This document shows, in pieces, positions 63,694 through 64,000 of a DNA stretch of 64,000 nt; position 1 is the stretch's first letter; the number at the start of each line of letters is the position of its first letter. Location of the stretch: NCBI RefSeq assembly GCF_000004195.4, contig NC_030684.2, forward strand, positions 66,461,892 to 66,525,891, read 5' to 3'. Under the pieces are notes generated by a model, which did no database searches, was not told where the DNA came from, and was given only the letters and a program-made list of their open reading frames with translations. A program made the position numbers and the translations under genes. The DNA is from Xenopus tropicalis (taxonomy: Eukaryota; Chordata; Amphibia; Anura; Pipidae).

Positions 63694-64000
63694 ATGACCA
63701 AGCCATACAAAATGGAGCCTGCCGGTAACTCCTCCATGTCCTGTGATGTTGAACTACAACTCTCTACCGCTCCTTGGCTCTCTACCCTCAAGAAATACAA
63801 AGGTGAGGAAGATTCTTTTTCTGCCTTTCTGCTATCATGTAAAGCCTTAAGTTCTGCTCCATTTTTTGTACAAGCCACTAATCCTTTAAGGAGTAGACTT
63901 ATAGCTCATTATCTCCTAGAGGGAGATGCTCGTGTATGGGCGGAATGGTGCATTGCTGAAAAGGCCAGTTTTTTGGAGGATCCCTGTGCTTTTTTGTCCT
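63694..64000 (+). CDS. Ty3/gypsy Gag, N-terminal part (runs off window)
   Basis: ATG at 63694 opens a frame that remains open to the last base (102 codons visible). It reads M-T-K-P-Y-K-M-E-P-A-G-N-S-S, then P-W-L-S-T-L-K-K-Y-K-G-E-E-D-S-F-S-A-F-L and R-S-R-L-I-A-H-Y-L-L-E-G-D-A-R-V-W-A. The L-L-x-G-x-A-x-x-W-A motif is characteristic of the gypsy/RTL-PEG10 capsid domain, which assembles into particles. No stop or frameshift was seen, so this copy may be fairly intact. The start is favoured because it lies directly after the LTR. Confidence 0.75.
   Translation, partial: MTKPYKMEPAGNSSMSCDVELQLSTAPWLSTLKKYKGEEDSFSAFLLSCKALSSAPFFVQATNPLRSRLIAHYLLEGDARVWAEWCIAEKASFLEDPCAFLS

Noticed and set aside
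1..64000. CRISPR array, tRNA or rRNA genes, bacterial operons
   Set aside because: No regularly spaced direct repeats, no cloverleaf with A/B boxes recognised, and no ribosomal sequence; tetranucleotide runs are ordinary microsatellites.

Overview
The window looks like anuran nuclear DNA, most likely Xenopus. It is AT-rich and intron-dominated, and it is packed with short palindromic transposons, several of which I recognise as common frog repeats from memory (not from a search). No bacterial gene organisation, CRISPR array, rRNA or tRNA gene was seen.

Host genes. The one well-supported host gene lies on the + strand. Eight exons between 4955 and 15450 join in frame at GT/AG boundaries and encode the C-terminal ~260 residues of a UAP56-interacting factor (FYTTD1/UIF family) mRNA-export adaptor. 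They begin inside the DDIIKL UAP56-binding motif; the first exon(s) were not found. The last intron (4.66 kb) holds an L2/CR1-like scrap, a broken antisense Ty3/gypsy pol, a MITE and a CR1 LINE. Two isolated open exon-like segments (27115-27221 and 39251-39352) may belong to unidentified genes.

Mobile elements. 17.8-19.7 kb: two Penelope-like element 3' parts with GIY-YIG endonuclease, head to head. 23.4-24.2 kb: a 306-bp inverted repeat with a 149-bp spacer. 28.0-29.4 kb: a decayed Tc1 transposon. 33.09-37.75 kb: a complete, very young Ty1/copia element with LTRs that read as identical, a 5-bp target duplication, a copia-type primer site matching the inside of initiator-Met tRNA, and one frameshift in integrase. 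59.6-60.9 kb: an interrupted L1-like LINE 3' part. 63.05-64.0 kb: the start of a Ty3/gypsy element (LTR plus gag) that runs off the window. Between these lie many foldback or MITE elements. Three hAT-like copies carry perfect 8-bp target duplications and a fourth matches 7 of 8. A CAGGTATGGGA-ended family has six copies, and a TTAA-flanked MITE sits inside an older 5.9-kb-spaced duplication.

No multi-gene host system is visible. The most unusual items are the young copia element, the inverted Penelope pair with degenerate hammerhead-like ends, a CR1 copy flanked by a 54-bp direct repeat, and a 58-bp sequence kept nearly identical in three places. All statements rest on reading the sequence and on recalled family knowledge; no database search was possible.
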